DNA of 57,302 bases from Pseudomonas profundi (GCF_008638305.1 NZ_VTPZ01000009.1:111154-168455); one strand, 5' to 3'. Positions 1 to 9,919 are shown, counted from the first letter of the stretch. The notes: generated from the sequence alone by a model not told the origin. Program-made: numbers and translations.

Positions 1-2
1 TG

Positions 3-20
3 GCCGGGATGGAACCCGGC
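3..20. other. Small hairpin downstream of tldD
   Basis: GCCGGG and CCCGGC, six bases each, flank a six-base loop about 30 bases beyond the tldD stop. In the direction of tldD transcription no U-tract follows, so it may be a weak transcript-end structure or a barrier to exonucleases rather than an intrinsic terminator. Confidence 0.35.
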
Positions 21-48
21 GCTCCATAACCCCCGCGCAGCTACGGCC

Positions 49-1494
49 TCAGGCGCCCGTGCCGCCCACGGTGATCTGGTCGATTTTGAGGGTCGGCTGC
101 CCGACGCCGACCGGCAGTGACTGACCGTCCTTGCCGCAGGTACCGACGCCGCTGTCCAGCTGCAGATCGTGACCCACCATCGATACGCGGTTCATGACTT
201 CGGGACCGTTACCGACCAGGGTGGCGCCCTTGACCGGTGCGGTGATCTTGCCATCCTCGATCAGGTACGCCTCGCTGGTGGAGAAGACGAACTTGCCGCT
301 GGTGATATCCACCTGACCGCCGCCCAGGTTGGCGCAGTAGATGCCTTTTTTCACCGAGCGAATGATGTCCTGCGGATCGCTTTCGCCAGCCAGCATGTAG
401 GTGTTGGTCATACGTGGCATGGGCAGGTGTGCATAGGACTCGCGACGGCCATTGCCGGTCGCGGGCACGCCCATCAGCCGGGCGTTCAGCTTGTCCTGAA
501 TGTAGCCCTTGAGAATGCCGTTTTCGATCAATGTGGTGCACTGGGTCTGGTTGCCCTCGTCGTCCACACTCAAGGAGCCGCGACGGCCGGCAAGGGTGCC
601 ATCATCGACGATGGTGCACAGGCTGGAGGCGACTTTCTCGCCGACCCGGCCGCTATAGGCCGAGGTGCCCTTGCGGTTGAAGTCGCCCTCAAGGCCATGA
701 CCAACCGCTTCATGCAGCAGTACGCCGGACCAGCCCGGTCCCATCACCACCGGCATGCTGCCGGCAGGCGCGGGAATAGCCTCGAGATTGACGGTGGCCT
801 GACGAACCGCTTCGCGGGCGTACGCCATGGCACGTTCTTCCGTTTCGAAGTACAGATAATCCGTGCGTCCGCCGCCGCCGAAGCTGCCGCGCTCACGCCG
901 GCCGTTGTGCTCGATGATGACGCTGATGTTCAACCGTACGAGCGGACGGATATCGCCGGCCCAGGTGCCATCACTGGAGGCAACCATAACCGTATCGTGG
1001 GAGCCACCCAGGCTCACGGTGACCTGGGTGATACGTGAATCAAGGCTGCGTGTGTACGCGTCCAGCCGTTGCAGGAAGGACACCTTGTCGCCCTGCGCCA
1101 TGACCTCTAACGGGTTGGCCGACGGGTACAGCGCCTGGCTGGTGTCGCGCTTCCAAGCCTGCACGCCACCGGCCTGCCCGGCCCGCGCAATGGAACGCGC
1201 GGCCGAAACTGCCTGGCTCAGGGCCGGCAGGCGAATGTCGTTACTGTAGGCAAACCCGGTTTTTTCCCCAGACTGGGCACGCACGCCTACGCCCTGGTCG
1301 ACATTGAAACTGCCGTCCTTGACGATGCCATCCTCAAGGACCCAGGACTCGCTCACCTGATGCTGGAAATACAGATCAGCCGCGTCCACCCCGGGTGCCG
1401 AGACCAGCTGACCGAGTACACCTGCGATCAGATCGGGGCTCAGCTCTGCGGGTACCAGCAGGCGGTTTTCAACATTGGCTATCAGATCACTCAT
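49..1494 (-). CDS. tldD: Metalloprotease TldD
   Basis: TldD works with TldE/PmbA as a zinc protease that degrades unfolded peptides, matures microcin-type precursors and contributes to CcdA turnover in E. coli. The 481-residue product has the family metal motif HEAVGH at residues 261-266, followed by the conserved Gly-rich stretch and the C-terminal beta domain; its length matches the family. The frame stays open another 47 codons upstream, but MSDLIANVE is the sensible start. It overlaps the preceding amidase gene by 8 bp, so the two are probably translationally coupled. It is the last gene visible in the operon running from mreB. In pseudomonads yjgA and pmbA usually follow, which here would lie left of the window. 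Confidence 0.96.
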   Translation of the reverse strand: MSDLIANVENRLLVPAELSPDLIAGVLGQLVSAPGVDAADLYFQHQVSESWVLEDGIVKDGSFNVDQGVGVRAQSGEKTGFAYSNDIRLPALSQAVSAARSIARAGQAGGVQAWKRDTSQALYPSANPLEVMAQGDKVSFLQRLDAYTRSLDSRITQVTVSLGGSHDTVMVASSDGTWAGDIRPLVRLNISVIIEHNGRRERGSFGGGGRTDYLYFETEERAMAYAREAVRQATVNLEAIPAPAGSMPVVMGPGWSGVLLHEAVGHGLEGDFNRKGTSAYSGRVGEKVASSLCTIVDDGTLAGRRGSLSVDDEGNQTQCTTLIENGILKGYIQDKLNARLMGVPATGNGRRESYAHLPMPRMTNTYMLAGESDPQDIIRSVKKGIYCANLGGGQVDITSGKFVFSTSEAYLIEDGKITAPVKGATLVGNGPEVMNRVSMVGHDLQLDSGVGTCGKDGQSLPVGVGQPTLKIDQITVGGTGA

Positions 1495-2335
1495 TCTTTT
1501 CGGACTCCTTGGCCGATAACTCGGCCGGGGCAAATCGGCGATGCCCGGAAACGGGCATCCGCTGGCGAATAGCTTGCATATGGGCGTGGTCGATTTGCTG
1601 ACAGACCACACCTTCCCCTTGCTCAAGCGAAGCAACTACTTCACCCCAGGGGTCGACCAGGCAACTGTGGCCAAAGGTCTCACGCCCCCCGGGGTGCAGC
1701 CCACCCTGGTTGGCGGCGAGTATGTAACACTGGGTTTCGATGGCCCGGGCTCGCAGCAGCACCTCCCAGTGGGCCGCCCCGGTCACGGCGGTAAAGGCCG
1801 AGGGCACCACAATCAGATCCGCATTGGCGCGGGACAGTGCAAGATACAGCTCGGCAAAACGTAGATCGTAACAGATCGACAGGCCGACACGCCCGACTGG
1901 CGTATCCACATGCACCACCTGATCGCCGTAGCCATAGTCCCTGGATTCGCGGTAGCTGCGGGTGTTGTCCGCTACTTCTACATCAAACAGATGCAGCTTG
2001 TCATAACGCGCGACCTCACTGCCTTGATCATCGACCACCAGACAGGTCGCCATCGGCTTGCCGGTGGGGGTGAGCGGTAGCGGAATACTGCCGCCGATCA
2101 GCCAGACGCCGTTTTGCCGTGCTTGTTGTGCGAGGAATGGGCGAATGGGACCGGTGCCTTGAAACTCGGCGACGCCGATGTCTGCCAGCGAGCGGTTGCC
2201 GAAGGCGGCGAAGCATTCAGGGAGCAATATCAGCTGCGCGCCGTCGGCGGCCGCTTCGGCTATCAGCCCGGCGGCGCTTTCGAGGTTGGCCGCTACGTCC
2301 GGCCCGCTGATCATCTGGATGGCAGCAACTTTCAT
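1487..2335 (-). CDS. Carbon-nitrogen hydrolase, Nit1/deaminated-glutathione-amidase type
   Basis: This 282-residue cytoplasmic enzyme belongs to the nitrilase superfamily. The Glu-Lys-Cys triad is visible as E40 (LLPE), K113 (YDK) and C155 (GLSICYD). The pattern around the cysteine (ICYDLRF) is typical of the Nit1/NIT2 amidase branch rather than true nitrilases. The best guess is a repair amidase that hydrolyses deaminated glutathione or a related omega-amide; substrate cannot be decided from sequence alone. It starts directly after the yhdP stop and overlaps tldD by 8 bp, a placement conserved in pseudomonads. Confidence 0.9.
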   Translation of the reverse strand: MKVAAIQMISGPDVAANLESAAGLIAEAAADGAQLILLPECFAAFGNRSLADIGVAEFQGTGPIRPFLAQQARQNGVWLIGGSIPLPLTPTGKPMATCLVVDDQGSEVARYDKLHLFDVEVADNTRSYRESRDYGYGDQVVHVDTPVGRVGLSICYDLRFAELYLALSRANADLIVVPSAFTAVTGAAHWEVLLRARAIETQCYILAANQGGLHPGGRETFGHSCLVDPWGEVVASLEQGEGVVCQQIDHAHMQAIRQRMPVSGHRRFAPAELSAKESEKNE

Positions 2336-5300
2336 TCAGTCCTCCAGTGCGGCTTCGTTATCAAAGGCGCGATCAAATTCAACGTTGGGTTTCTGCCAGT
2401 CTCCGCTGATCTTGTATTTGACTGATGCGAAACGGGCAATCCGGTCGCCGAGGATCTTGTCGGCAATAAACAACGCGCCGCCGATATAGGGGGCACCGGC
2501 AATGATCGCGGCCAGGGGCAGGTTGTTGGTCACGGGCAAGGTCACCAGCATACCCATATCGATTTCGTTTTGTGGCAGATCAATCCGGCCGTCCAGCTGC
2601 AGCTTGACGCTCGGGCCGTCCATCACCAGCGGCGTGCGGTTATGCATCACTCCGTCAGTGAACAGCAGATCGCCATCGAGGGTATCGTAGGCCGTACCCT
2701 TGCCGAACAGGTCAGAAAAGTCCAGGCGCAACCGGCGTGTCAGCGCGTTGAAATTGAGCAGACCGAACACCTTGAGTGCATCAGCCGAACTCTCGCCACT
2801 CTGCAGCACGCCATCGCGGGCGCGCAACTGCAACTGGCCGGTGCTGCGCTTGAGCGCGAAGTACGCTGGCGAGCCAGGCCATTCCAGCTCTGTGGTCGCG
2901 GCAAATTCACTGCTGGTCAGCGTCGGCGCGTAGTCCCAGGCGCGCAACACATTGCCGATGTTATCTGCACTGAGGCTGCCTTCAAAGCGGGTCCGCCGAT
3001 CGGTATCGCGCCAATCCAGGTTTCCGCGCAGCTGCAACCCGCCCCGCAGAGCAATGTTCGCATCATCCACGCGAAGGCCCTGGGCAGTCGGACGCATCCG
3101 GAACGAAACCGGCCCGACCAGATCATCCCCCCAGAACAGCTGCGCGACGCTGAGATTGACCGCAGGCAATGACGACGGCAGCACGCCATCGAGGGGATCT
3201 TCAGCCACCAACGGCTCGACCAGTGCCTCGGACTCCTCGGCTACATTCTGGTCATCGGCAAAGCGCAAGCGCTGCAGATCGATCTGCAAGGGTTCGTTGG
3301 CGCCAGCTGGCAGGCGGATCCGGCCTGCAACATCCGCCTGCTGCACATCAAAATCCCACCCCGTCGGAGCATTCTTTCCATAGATCTGAAGGTCGTCGAG
3401 TTCCAGACCCAGACCTTCGAAGCGGGCCGCGTTCAGGTTGATTTCGCGTATAAGCGCCAGCGGCGAGTCGCTGACTGCAGGTGGCTGAGCGGCGCTTTCG
3501 GTGCCGGCCCTGAAGTCATTGATCCATTGCTGCCACTCAGCCCATTTCAGCGCAGCAACATTGGCCCTGATGCTGAGGCCATCTTCAGACGGGACGGCCG
3601 GACTGCCACTGCGATAGCGCACATCACCACGCAGGGAATCGCCGGAGCGGACGATCGAACCGCGCAGATCGCCGCCTGAACGAAACGACCAGCGCTGGCC
3701 CTGATCGCTGAGCCGCAGGGTCACCTCGGTGGGCAACGCCTGTTCAGATTCCTTGGCAAAGGGTGGCGGTAGATCGAGTGCAACGCCCTGCAGATCGGAC
3801 GCGACCTGCACACTTTGGTTACCAGAACGAATCGCCACCTGAGCGTCCCAATCCACACGACCTGTGGCCAACTGCAGCGGTGCCTTGCCGAGCATCGACC
3901 AGCTCTTCAACGCCTGCACCGGATGGCTGCCCTTCATGCGGATGAGCTGTTCACGGTCGATCACTCCGATAGTGCCGGTCACCGGCTCACCAAGAAATTG
4001 CAGGCGGACGTTATCGGCGGTCAGCCCTTTGCTGTGGTCATACGCGAAGTTGCCGCTGACCTCGTGCAACGGCGCGTCAAGCTGGGGGATGAATAGCTGC
4101 TCGGCCTGGGCCTGTGCGCTCAGGCGAATATCCGGTTGGCTCCCCTGCTGCAGGGGAATAACCAATGAACCCGTGCCGACCAGCGTGCCATTGCCGGTCC
4201 AGCCAGCGAGCGGGTCATTGGTGATCTCGCTGAGCGGCGTGTCCTGCATCAGACGCAGGGCGTCCTGTAGCGGCCCTGTCACTTCGCCGTTAACCGACAA
4301 CAGCAGGGGCGCGTCAGGACTTTCACGATCGATAGCCAGCTGCAGTTCATTGAGGTCGGTATTCCATAGGCGCGCTTGCCCCTGATGCACGGTCACTGCA
4401 GTGTTACGCAGGTGTACCGTGCCGGATACATTCTCCAGCGCTGGCCAGCCTGGCTGGAAAAACAGACTGCCCTGATCAAGGCTGCCGTAGAGTTCCATCA
4501 CGCGGTCTTCCGGATCAGCATCCTTTGCCAGTACCCCGCGATAGCTGAAAATGGCCAACGGCACATTGCCTGACAGCTCTGTCCAGAGCAGCCACTCGTG
4601 CAATTGTGGGCTCGTCGCCGCAACCCGTGATGGCAGATACCGGCGATAGAAATCCGCCTGGCTGTCGCGCAGCGCGACGCGCAGGTCCATACTCGGCGTG
4701 CCACCCGGACGCGGCAGATGCAGGTTGAGTCGCGCTGTCGCTTCGCCCTCCTCGCCGCTGACCGCAAGGCTCGGCGCCTTCAGCTGCATACCCGTCTCGT
4801 CGGACCATTCCCAGCCCAGGCTGCCGGTCAGGCGGTCGTACTGCCAGGCTTCGGGAAACAGTTGCGGCAGTGACATACGCCAGTTATAGCTGTCGAGCCT
4901 GACCTCACCCAGGGCACGACTCCCGGCCAGCGTCCCGCTGATACCCGTGAATCCCGGTACGGCTCGCCAGGGTTCGGTGCTTATATTGTCCAGCCGGGCT
5001 TCGATATTCAGCTCATCGAGTGCCAGAGAGGTGCTGCTACCCCGCAGGCCGACATTCAGCAGCTCACCCTGCGGATCGAGGGCAGCCAGAATGTCAGCAA
5101 AACGGTCTTCCGGAATCGAGCCATAGAGCCCGGCGGCCAGCGGCGCCAGCGGCAAGCGGTCCAGCGCGAGCTGCCAGCTTCCATCCTCGACTTCGCGGGT
5201 CGCGGTCAGGCGGGTGTCGGGCCACAGGATGTCGTTGACCTGCAGCCCCAGCTGTTCGACACGCAGCAGCTGTTGCTCGTCACCAAGCTGCAGGTCGAAT

Positions 5301-6199
5301 TGCGCCTGCAGCTCAGTCAATGCCGCACCTGGGCGCAGCGTCCGTAGTTTCACCTCGGGCGCAGTCACCACGCCTTGCAGCCGATGTAGCCGACGCTCCT
5401 GCCAGCTGCCCCAGAAGTTTCCCCCGGCGACCAGCTGTTCAAGCCGGACCTTTCCCAGCCAGGCGCGGGGTATCCAGTCGCTCCATTGCAAGGCAGGCAG
5501 ATCCGCGAAAAACGCGACCGACATATCGCGCCAGTCATCCCCCTCACTCTGCCCTTCAAGCTGCAGACGCAACTGACGACCATCGGGTAGCGCCAGCCGT
5601 GCATCAAACTGGTGATCGCCCCACCGGTTGACCAGGGTCAGATCACCATCGGTGAAATTCCACTCAGGCAAACTATGCGGATTGATGCGGATGCGGCTGT
5701 CGAGCAGGGTGATACGGCGCTGGTTGAGCAGCTTGCCAAGCATCTCGTCGAGCCCGCCTTCGACCCTGTCCCGCGAGCCCAGGCCGCGCAAACGCCAGCG
5801 ACCATCGGCTTCCTCGAGCAATTCCAGCGCCAGGCCTTCAACCTGCAGCGCGTCGAGCACCAGCTCCCGGCGCCACAGGCTGGCGAACACATCAAGGCGC
5901 GCGGTGACGTTATCCAGGGCGAACAGTACCGAGCTGTCGGGGTCGGCTTCGGCGTGAACCTGCAAGCCGCGGAGCATGAACACTGGCTGGCTGCCCTGCA
6001 TCTCGCCGCTCAGATCATCCAGGCGGATTGCCCGGCCGGTAAGCTCCTCGGCACGCTGCACCAGCTCGGCCTGATAATCCGCCACCGCCGGTACAAACTG
6101 ACGGCCGAGACTTACATAGGCAGCCGTGGCCAGCAGCCATACGACAAGGCACAGAATCAGTCCATCCAGACCCCGACGAATCCAGGTTTGCCAGCTCAT
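2336..6199 (-). CDS. yhdP: YhdP family AsmA-like envelope protein
   Basis: The 1287-residue protein has one N-terminal membrane anchor (about residues 10-32) followed by a very long periplasmic region rich in beta-strand patterns, as in the YhdP/TamB/YdbH AsmA-like family (DUF3971 and AsmA-like C-terminal domain). In E. coli YhdP takes part in phospholipid transport from the inner to the outer membrane and supports the outer-membrane barrier. The C-terminal part (DALKVFGLLNFNALTRRL) is the best-conserved section. Length agrees with the family (about 1266 in E. coli). It lies 15 bp after rng and is abutted by the amidase gene, so it is part of the mre-rng-tldD operon. Confidence 0.93.
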   Translation of the reverse strand: MSWQTWIRRGLDGLILCLVVWLLATAAYVSLGRQFVPAVADYQAELVQRAEELTGRAIRLDDLSGEMQGSQPVFMLRGLQVHAEADPDSSVLFALDNVTARLDVFASLWRRELVLDALQVEGLALELLEEADGRWRLRGLGSRDRVEGGLDEMLGKLLNQRRITLLDSRIRINPHSLPEWNFTDGDLTLVNRWGDHQFDARLALPDGRQLRLQLEGQSEGDDWRDMSVAFFADLPALQWSDWIPRAWLGKVRLEQLVAGGNFWGSWQERRLHRLQGVVTAPEVKLRTLRPGAALTELQAQFDLQLGDEQQLLRVEQLGLQVNDILWPDTRLTATREVEDGSWQLALDRLPLAPLAAGLYGSIPEDRFADILAALDPQGELLNVGLRGSSTSLALDELNIEARLDNISTEPWRAVPGFTGISGTLAGSRALGEVRLDSYNWRMSLPQLFPEAWQYDRLTGSLGWEWSDETGMQLKAPSLAVSGEEGEATARLNLHLPRPGGTPSMDLRVALRDSQADFYRRYLPSRVAATSPQLHEWLLWTELSGNVPLAIFSYRGVLAKDADPEDRVMELYGSLDQGSLFFQPGWPALENVSGTVHLRNTAVTVHQGQARLWNTDLNELQLAIDRESPDAPLLLSVNGEVTGPLQDALRLMQDTPLSEITNDPLAGWTGNGTLVGTGSLVIPLQQGSQPDIRLSAQAQAEQLFIPQLDAPLHEVSGNFAYDHSKGLTADNVRLQFLGEPVTGTIGVIDREQLIRMKGSHPVQALKSWSMLGKAPLQLATGRVDWDAQVAIRSGNQSVQVASDLQGVALDLPPPFAKESEQALPTEVTLRLSDQGQRWSFRSGGDLRGSIVRSGDSLRGDVRYRSGSPAVPSEDGLSIRANVAALKWAEWQQWINDFRAGTESAAQPPAVSDSPLALIREINLNAARFEGLGLELDDLQIYGKNAPTGWDFDVQQADVAGRIRLPAGANEPLQIDLQRLRFADDQNVAEESEALVEPLVAEDPLDGVLPSSLPAVNLSVAQLFWGDDLVGPVSFRMRPTAQGLRVDDANIALRGGLQLRGNLDWRDTDRRTRFEGSLSADNIGNVLRAWDYAPTLTSSEFAATTELEWPGSPAYFALKRSTGQLQLRARDGVLQSGESSADALKVFGLLNFNALTRRLRLDFSDLFGKGTAYDTLDGDLLFTDGVMHNRTPLVMDGPSVKLQLDGRIDLPQNEIDMGMLVTLPVTNNLPLAAIIAGAPYIGGALFIADKILGDRIARFASVKYKISGDWQKPNVEFDRAFDNEAALED

Positions 6200-6214
6200 G
6201 CGCTCAGACGCTCA

Positions 6215-7672
6215 TCACATCAGCACCACATCGTACTGTTCCTGGGTGTACACCGGCTCGACCTGAAACTTGATTGGCCGCTCGATGAACAATTCCAGGT
6301 CCGCGACGTTGCCTGACTCTTCGTCCAGCAGCCGGTCGATAACCGCCTGTGACGCCAGCACCATATAGGCGCCCGCCTGATAGGCGCGGGCTTCGCGCAG
6401 TATCTCCCGGAAGATTTCATAGCAGACGCTTTCGGCGGTCTTCTGGATACCGCGGCCTGAGCAGCAGGGACAGGGCTCGCAGAGAATCTGCTCAAGACTT
6501 TCGCGGGTGCGCTTGCGGGTCATCTGCACCAGGCCCAGCTCGGTGATGCCGATGATGTTGGTTTTGGCGTGATCACGTTCCAGCTGTTTTTCCAGCGTGC
6601 GCAACACCTGGCGCTGATGCTCCTCGGCTTCCATGTCGATGAAGTCGATAATCACGATGCCGCCCAGATTACGCAGGCGCAGCTGGCGCGCAATGGACGT
6701 TGCCGCCTCCAGGTTGGTCTTGAAGATGGTTTCTTCGAGATTGCGATGTCCGACGAAGGCGCCGGTATTCACGTCGATAGTGGTCATCGCCTCGGTCTGG
6801 TCAATCACCAGATGTCCGCCCGACTTGAGCATCACCTTGCGCTCCATGGCCTTCTGGATTTCATCCTCAACGCCATACAGCTCGAATACCGGACGCTCAC
6901 CCGGGTAATGCTCGAGTTTGTCATCAATGCCGGGCATCAGCTCCTGCACGAATTGCTCGACCTTCTGGAAGGTTTCCCGCGAATCGATACGGATTTTTTC
7001 AATGCGCACGTTCGCCAGGTCCCGCAGCGTACGCAGCGCCAGCGGCAGATCTTCGTAGATCACCGAAGGTGCGGAACATGCGCCCATTTGCTGGGAGATC
7101 TGCTGCCATAACCGTCTGACATAGCGGATGTCGGCGAGGATATCTTCCTCACGCGCGGCTTCGGCGGCGGTACGCAGAATGAACCCGCCGGGCTCGTCAA
7201 CAGCTTCATTGGCGACGCACTGGGCGACGATCTGCTTGAGGCGTTCGCGCTCGGCTTCTTCCTCGATCTTCAGCGATATGCCCACGTGCGGCGTACGCGG
7301 CATATACACGAGATAGCGCGACGGTACCGAGAGGTGCGTGGTGAGGCGGGCGCCCTTGGTGCCGATTGGGTCCTTGGTGACCTGAACCACCAGCGCCTGG
7401 CCTTCATGCACCAGCGCATTGATCGGCTCGACCGCGGAGCCTTCACGCTCGGAAATCTCCGAGGCGTGGATAAACGCAGCCCGCTCCAGGCCGATATCAA
7501 CGAAAGCAGCCTGCATGCCCGGTAACACACGGACGATCTTGCCCTTGTAGATATTGCCGACAATGCCGCGACGCAGGGTGCGTTCGATGTGCACTTCCTG
7601 CAGTACGCCGTTTTCCACCAGAGCGACCCGTGTTTCCATCGGGGTTATATTGATCAGGATTTCTTCGCTCAT
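6215..7672 (-). CDS. rng: Ribonuclease G
   Basis: RNase G is a 5'-end-dependent endoribonuclease that matures the 5' end of 16S rRNA and trims some mRNAs. The 485-residue product has an N-terminal S1 domain (about residues 39-120), the catalytic magnesium-binding aspartates D300 (TTIDVNTG) and D343 (IIDFIDM), and a zinc-link CPCC at 401-404 within CPCCSGRG. It lacks the long C-terminal scaffold of RNase E, which fixes the identity. It follows maf by 64 bp and precedes yhdP by 15 bp, an arrangement shared with Pseudomonas and E. coli (mre-yhdE-rng-yhdP-tldD). Confidence 0.97.
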   Translation of the reverse strand: MSEEILINITPMETRVALVENGVLQEVHIERTLRRGIVGNIYKGKIVRVLPGMQAAFVDIGLERAAFIHASEISEREGSAVEPINALVHEGQALVVQVTKDPIGTKGARLTTHLSVPSRYLVYMPRTPHVGISLKIEEEAERERLKQIVAQCVANEAVDEPGGFILRTAAEAAREEDILADIRYVRRLWQQISQQMGACSAPSVIYEDLPLALRTLRDLANVRIEKIRIDSRETFQKVEQFVQELMPGIDDKLEHYPGERPVFELYGVEDEIQKAMERKVMLKSGGHLVIDQTEAMTTIDVNTGAFVGHRNLEETIFKTNLEAATSIARQLRLRNLGGIVIIDFIDMEAEEHQRQVLRTLEKQLERDHAKTNIIGITELGLVQMTRKRTRESLEQILCEPCPCCSGRGIQKTAESVCYEIFREILREARAYQAGAYMVLASQAVIDRLLDEESGNVADLELFIERPIKFQVEPVYTQEQYDVVLM

Positions 7673-7736
7673 GGGCTCTCCAGTTTTATCGGACCGTTAG
7701 GGCCTTTTGAGTGTTCTTCCGAGCCGCCTGCCTGTG

Positions 7737-8360
7737 TCAGCGCGCTTGCCAACAGGCAATCCCGAATGCCTGCAGCAGTGCTGCGGTTTCCATCAGAGGC
7801 AGCCCTACCACCGCACTGTAGCTGCCCTCAATGCGTTCGATGAATATCGCGCCCAACCCTTGAATGGCATAACCGCCAGCCTTGTCGGCCGGCTCGCCGG
7901 TATCCCAGTATGCGCTCTTTTCGGCCTCGGACAGCTGGCGAAACCACACCTGGGTCTCGACGCTTGCCAAACGTAAGTCATCGCCCCGGCATACCGCTAC
8001 GCTGGTAATTACACTGTGGGCCCGACCTGACAGATCGTCCAGCATCGCCAGGCCATGCGCACGGTCGGCCGGCTTGCCCAATATGCAGTTCCCCAGCACT
8101 ACGGCGGTGTCTGCCGCCAGCACGACCGCCCCGTCGGGAGCTTTGGCAACGCCCGCACGCACCTTGTCATGCGTGACGCGTTCGACATACGCGAGGGGCA
8201 ATTCGCCAGGCAAGACCGTTTCGTCAATCTCCGACGGTATCACGCAGACTGGCACACCGATCTGTGAGAGTAATTCGCGACGGCGTGGCGAGGCCGAAGC
8301 CAGATAAAGCAGGCCGCAGCCGTTACCGGACGCCAGCACAGAAGCCGTATCAGACGACAT
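7737..8360 (-). CDS. maf: Maf-type nucleoside triphosphate pyrophosphatase (dTTPase/UTPase, YhdE type)
   Basis: Maf proteins hydrolyse non-canonical or selected nucleoside triphosphates to monophosphates and are linked to septum inhibition when overproduced. The 207-residue product has the N-terminal signature [11 protein letters not shown] (residues 20-30) and the acidic catalytic stretch around D84 (AADTAVV). Placement after mreD points to the YhdE (dTTP/UTP-specific) branch. The start MSSDTAS at 8360 overlaps the mreD stop by 11 bp; an in-frame start 11 codons further upstream would extend it needlessly. Confidence 0.92.
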   Translation of the reverse strand: MSSDTASVLASGNGCGLLYLASASPRRRELLSQIGVPVCVIPSEIDETVLPGELPLAYVERVTHDKVRAGVAKAPDGAVVLAADTAVVLGNCILGKPADRAHGLAMLDDLSGRAHSVITSVAVCRGDDLRLASVETQVWFRQLSEAEKSAYWDTGEPADKAGGYAIQGLGAIFIERIEGSYSAVVGLPLMETAALLQAFGIACWQAR

Positions 8361-8823
8361 GGAAGCGGCGCCGGAAAATATCCAGGAAGGCACAAGCCCA
8401 CGGCCACAGCAAAGCGCTGACCAGAGCCGGTAACAGCAGCAGGAGAATCGGCGGTCGACTGCCGGCCAGGCTGTTCAGCCACAACAGCAGCAACTGGGCG
8501 ACGCCGAACACGGGCAGCATTACCAGGCTCTGTTGCCACAATGGAAAACGCCGGATGCGCTGATAAAGCAACAGCACCATGGTCGCGACCAGTGTCATGA
8601 CCAGGGCATGCTGGCCAAACAGTTCGCCGTACAGCACGTCGGAGGCCAGGCCGGCAAACCAGGCCATCACCAGGCCGATCCTGTGCGGCAGAACCATCAC
8701 CCAGAAGGCGACTGTCATCGCCAGCCACATAGGCCGACCAAAGCCGAACGGCTCGGGCATAGGCATAACACTCAGCAGCAGCGCCAGCAGAACGGTAAAG
8801 CCGACAACCAGGCTATGGCGCAT
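8350..8823 (-). CDS. mreD: Rod shape-determining protein MreD
   Basis: MreD is a multi-spanning inner-membrane subunit of the elongasome, working with MreB, MreC, RodA and PBP2 in sidewall peptidoglycan synthesis. From MRHSLVVGF the product is 157 residues with about five hydrophobic segments, close to E. coli MreD (162). The open frame continues another 31 codons upstream inside mreC, but that stretch is only the shadow of the mreC micro-repeats. It overlaps the mreC stop by 11 bp and the maf start by 11 bp, so translation of all three is probably coupled. Confidence 0.93.
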   Translation of the reverse strand: MRHSLVVGFTVLLALLLSVMPMPEPFGFGRPMWLAMTVAFWVMVLPHRIGLVMAWFAGLASDVLYGELFGQHALVMTLVATMVLLLYQRIRRFPLWQQSLVMLPVFGVAQLLLLWLNSLAGSRPPILLLLLPALVSALLWPWACAFLDIFRRRFHVV

Positions 8824-9799
8824 CGTTGCTGCCCTCCTCGCCGGCTTCGCTTGATTCGCTTGATTCGCCAGGAATGTCAGGCTGTTCAGGCTGTTCAGGC
8901 TGTTCAGGCGCGGCAACCGCCTGATCCGGCGATGCCTCAGGTTCCAGGCTCAACACAGGGAACACATCGCCATAGGCACTTTCCGGACTGAACACCAAAA
9001 GCAGGTAACGGCTGCGATTGAGCTGGGCAGTCGGGGCAACCTTGACGATGGAGAAAGGCTCGGCAGGGTCCTGTTCGACCGAGATGACGCGGCCAACCGG
9101 ATAACCGGCCGGAAAGCGCTGCCCCAACCCCGAACTGACCATGATGTCGCCAATGCGAATATCTGCCGTGTCGCTGACATGGCGAAGTTCAAGCCAGTCG
9201 TTGTTCCCGGTCCCGGTCGCCATCGCGCGCAGACCATTGCGATTGACCTGCACCGGCAGGCTGTGGGAGACATCCGTCAGCAGCAGTACGCGCGAATTGA
9301 ACGGCATCACCTCGACCACTTGCCCCATCAGGCCAGTGGCATCAAGCACGGGTTGGCCAAGAAACACGCCGTCGCGATCGCCCTTGTCGATCATGATGCG
9401 TTGGGTAAAGGGATTGGGATCGACCCCGACCAGTTCAGCCACCAGCACGCGTTCGTCGACCAGCGAGGAGGAGTTCAGCAGCTCACGCAGCCTCACGTTC
9501 TGCTCGGTCAGGGCCGCGAGTTTCTGTAATTTGCGCTGGGTCAGCAAGGATTCGGCGCGCAGGCGCTGGTTTTCGGCAATCAGATCGGCACGGCTGGTGA
9601 GTTGGGTATGCACATTTTCCCAGGCGCGAACCGGCAGCTCGGCGACGTAGTAGATAGGCATCAGGATCATGCCGAGCTGGGCGCGCACCGGCTGCAGCAC
9701 GTTCAGCCTGGCGTCAGTCACCATCAGCGCCACCGACAACACCGTCAGCGCCAGTAAACGAACGCCCAGTGAAGGGCCTTTGATGAACAGCGGTTTGAT
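8813..9799 (-). CDS. mreC: Rod shape-determining protein MreC, apparent AUC start
   Basis: MreC is a bitopic periplasmic scaffold that activates the PBP2-RodA synthase. The product has an N-terminal membrane helix (about residues 10-30), a coiled coil that follows it, and the two beta-domains with the conserved SSGLGQRFPAGYPVG region. The C-terminus is a low-complexity tail of Glu-Gln-Pro and Glu-Ser-Ser repeats. The start is unusual: residues IKPLFIKGPSL align with E. coli MreC MKPIFSRGPSL, and the aligned first codon is ATC (9797-9799), six bases after GAGGAG. The only in-frame ATG (9871) would add 24 residues and lies within a hairpin. No ATG, GTG or TTG exists in frame between the two. 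Confidence 0.93.
   Translation of the reverse strand: MKPLFIKGPSLGVRLLALTVLSVALMVTDARLNVLQPVRAQLGMILMPIYYVAELPVRAWENVHTQLTSRADLIAENQRLRAESLLTQRKLQKLAALTEQNVRLRELLNSSSLVDERVLVAELVGVDPNPFTQRIMIDKGDRDGVFLGQPVLDATGLMGQVVEVMPFNSRVLLLTDVSHSLPVQVNRNGLRAMATGTGNNDWLELRHVSDTADIRIGDIMVSSGLGQRFPAGYPVGRVISVEQDPAEPFSIVKVAPTAQLNRSRYLLLVFSPESAYGDVFPVLSLEPEASPDQAVAAPEQPEQPEQPDIPGESSESSEAGEEGSNDAP
8851..8908. repeat. Short tandem repeats in the 3' end of mreC
   Basis: Two back-to-back 9-bp repeat arrays lie in the last codons of mreC: TTGATTCGC twice at 8851-8868 and GCTGTTCAG three times at 8881-8907 (plus-strand reading). They encode the Glu-Ser-Ser and Glu-Gln-Pro runs of the MreC tail. Because the unit is 9 bp, slippage changes the tail length in whole triplets without breaking the frame. 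Confidence 0.85.
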
Positions 9800-9805
9800 G
9801 GTGCA

Positions 9806-9811
9806 CTCCTC
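9806..9811 (-). promoter_or_regulatory. Ribosome binding site that places the mreC start
   Basis: The minus strand reads GAGGAG, a near-perfect anti-16S match, then TGCACC, then ATC. The six-base spacing is ideal for initiation at the ATC that aligns with the E. coli MreC start methionine. A GTG overlapping the last G of this site is in another frame and gives an unrelated peptide. Confidence 0.6.
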
Positions 9812-9859
9812 ATAAACCTGTGCGGCTCCTGCTGCCGCGACGCTGAGCCAGTCGTTGCT

Positions 9860-9894
9860 GGTCCCTATCATGCAACACCGGCATGACAGGGACC
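9860..9894 (-). other. Strong hairpin between mreB and mreC
   Basis: A 14-bp stem (GGTCCCTATCATGC at 9860-9873 and GCATGACAGGGACC at 9881-9894, one G-U position) encloses a 7-base loop. It lies 25 bp after the mreB stop and about 60 bp before the mreC start. No U-tract follows on the minus strand. The position fits a partial attenuator or a 3' stabilising structure that would keep MreB in excess over MreC and MreD; that role is inference. Confidence 0.75.
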
Positions 9895-9919
9895 AAGACC
9901 TGGTGAACAGTGCGTCGGT

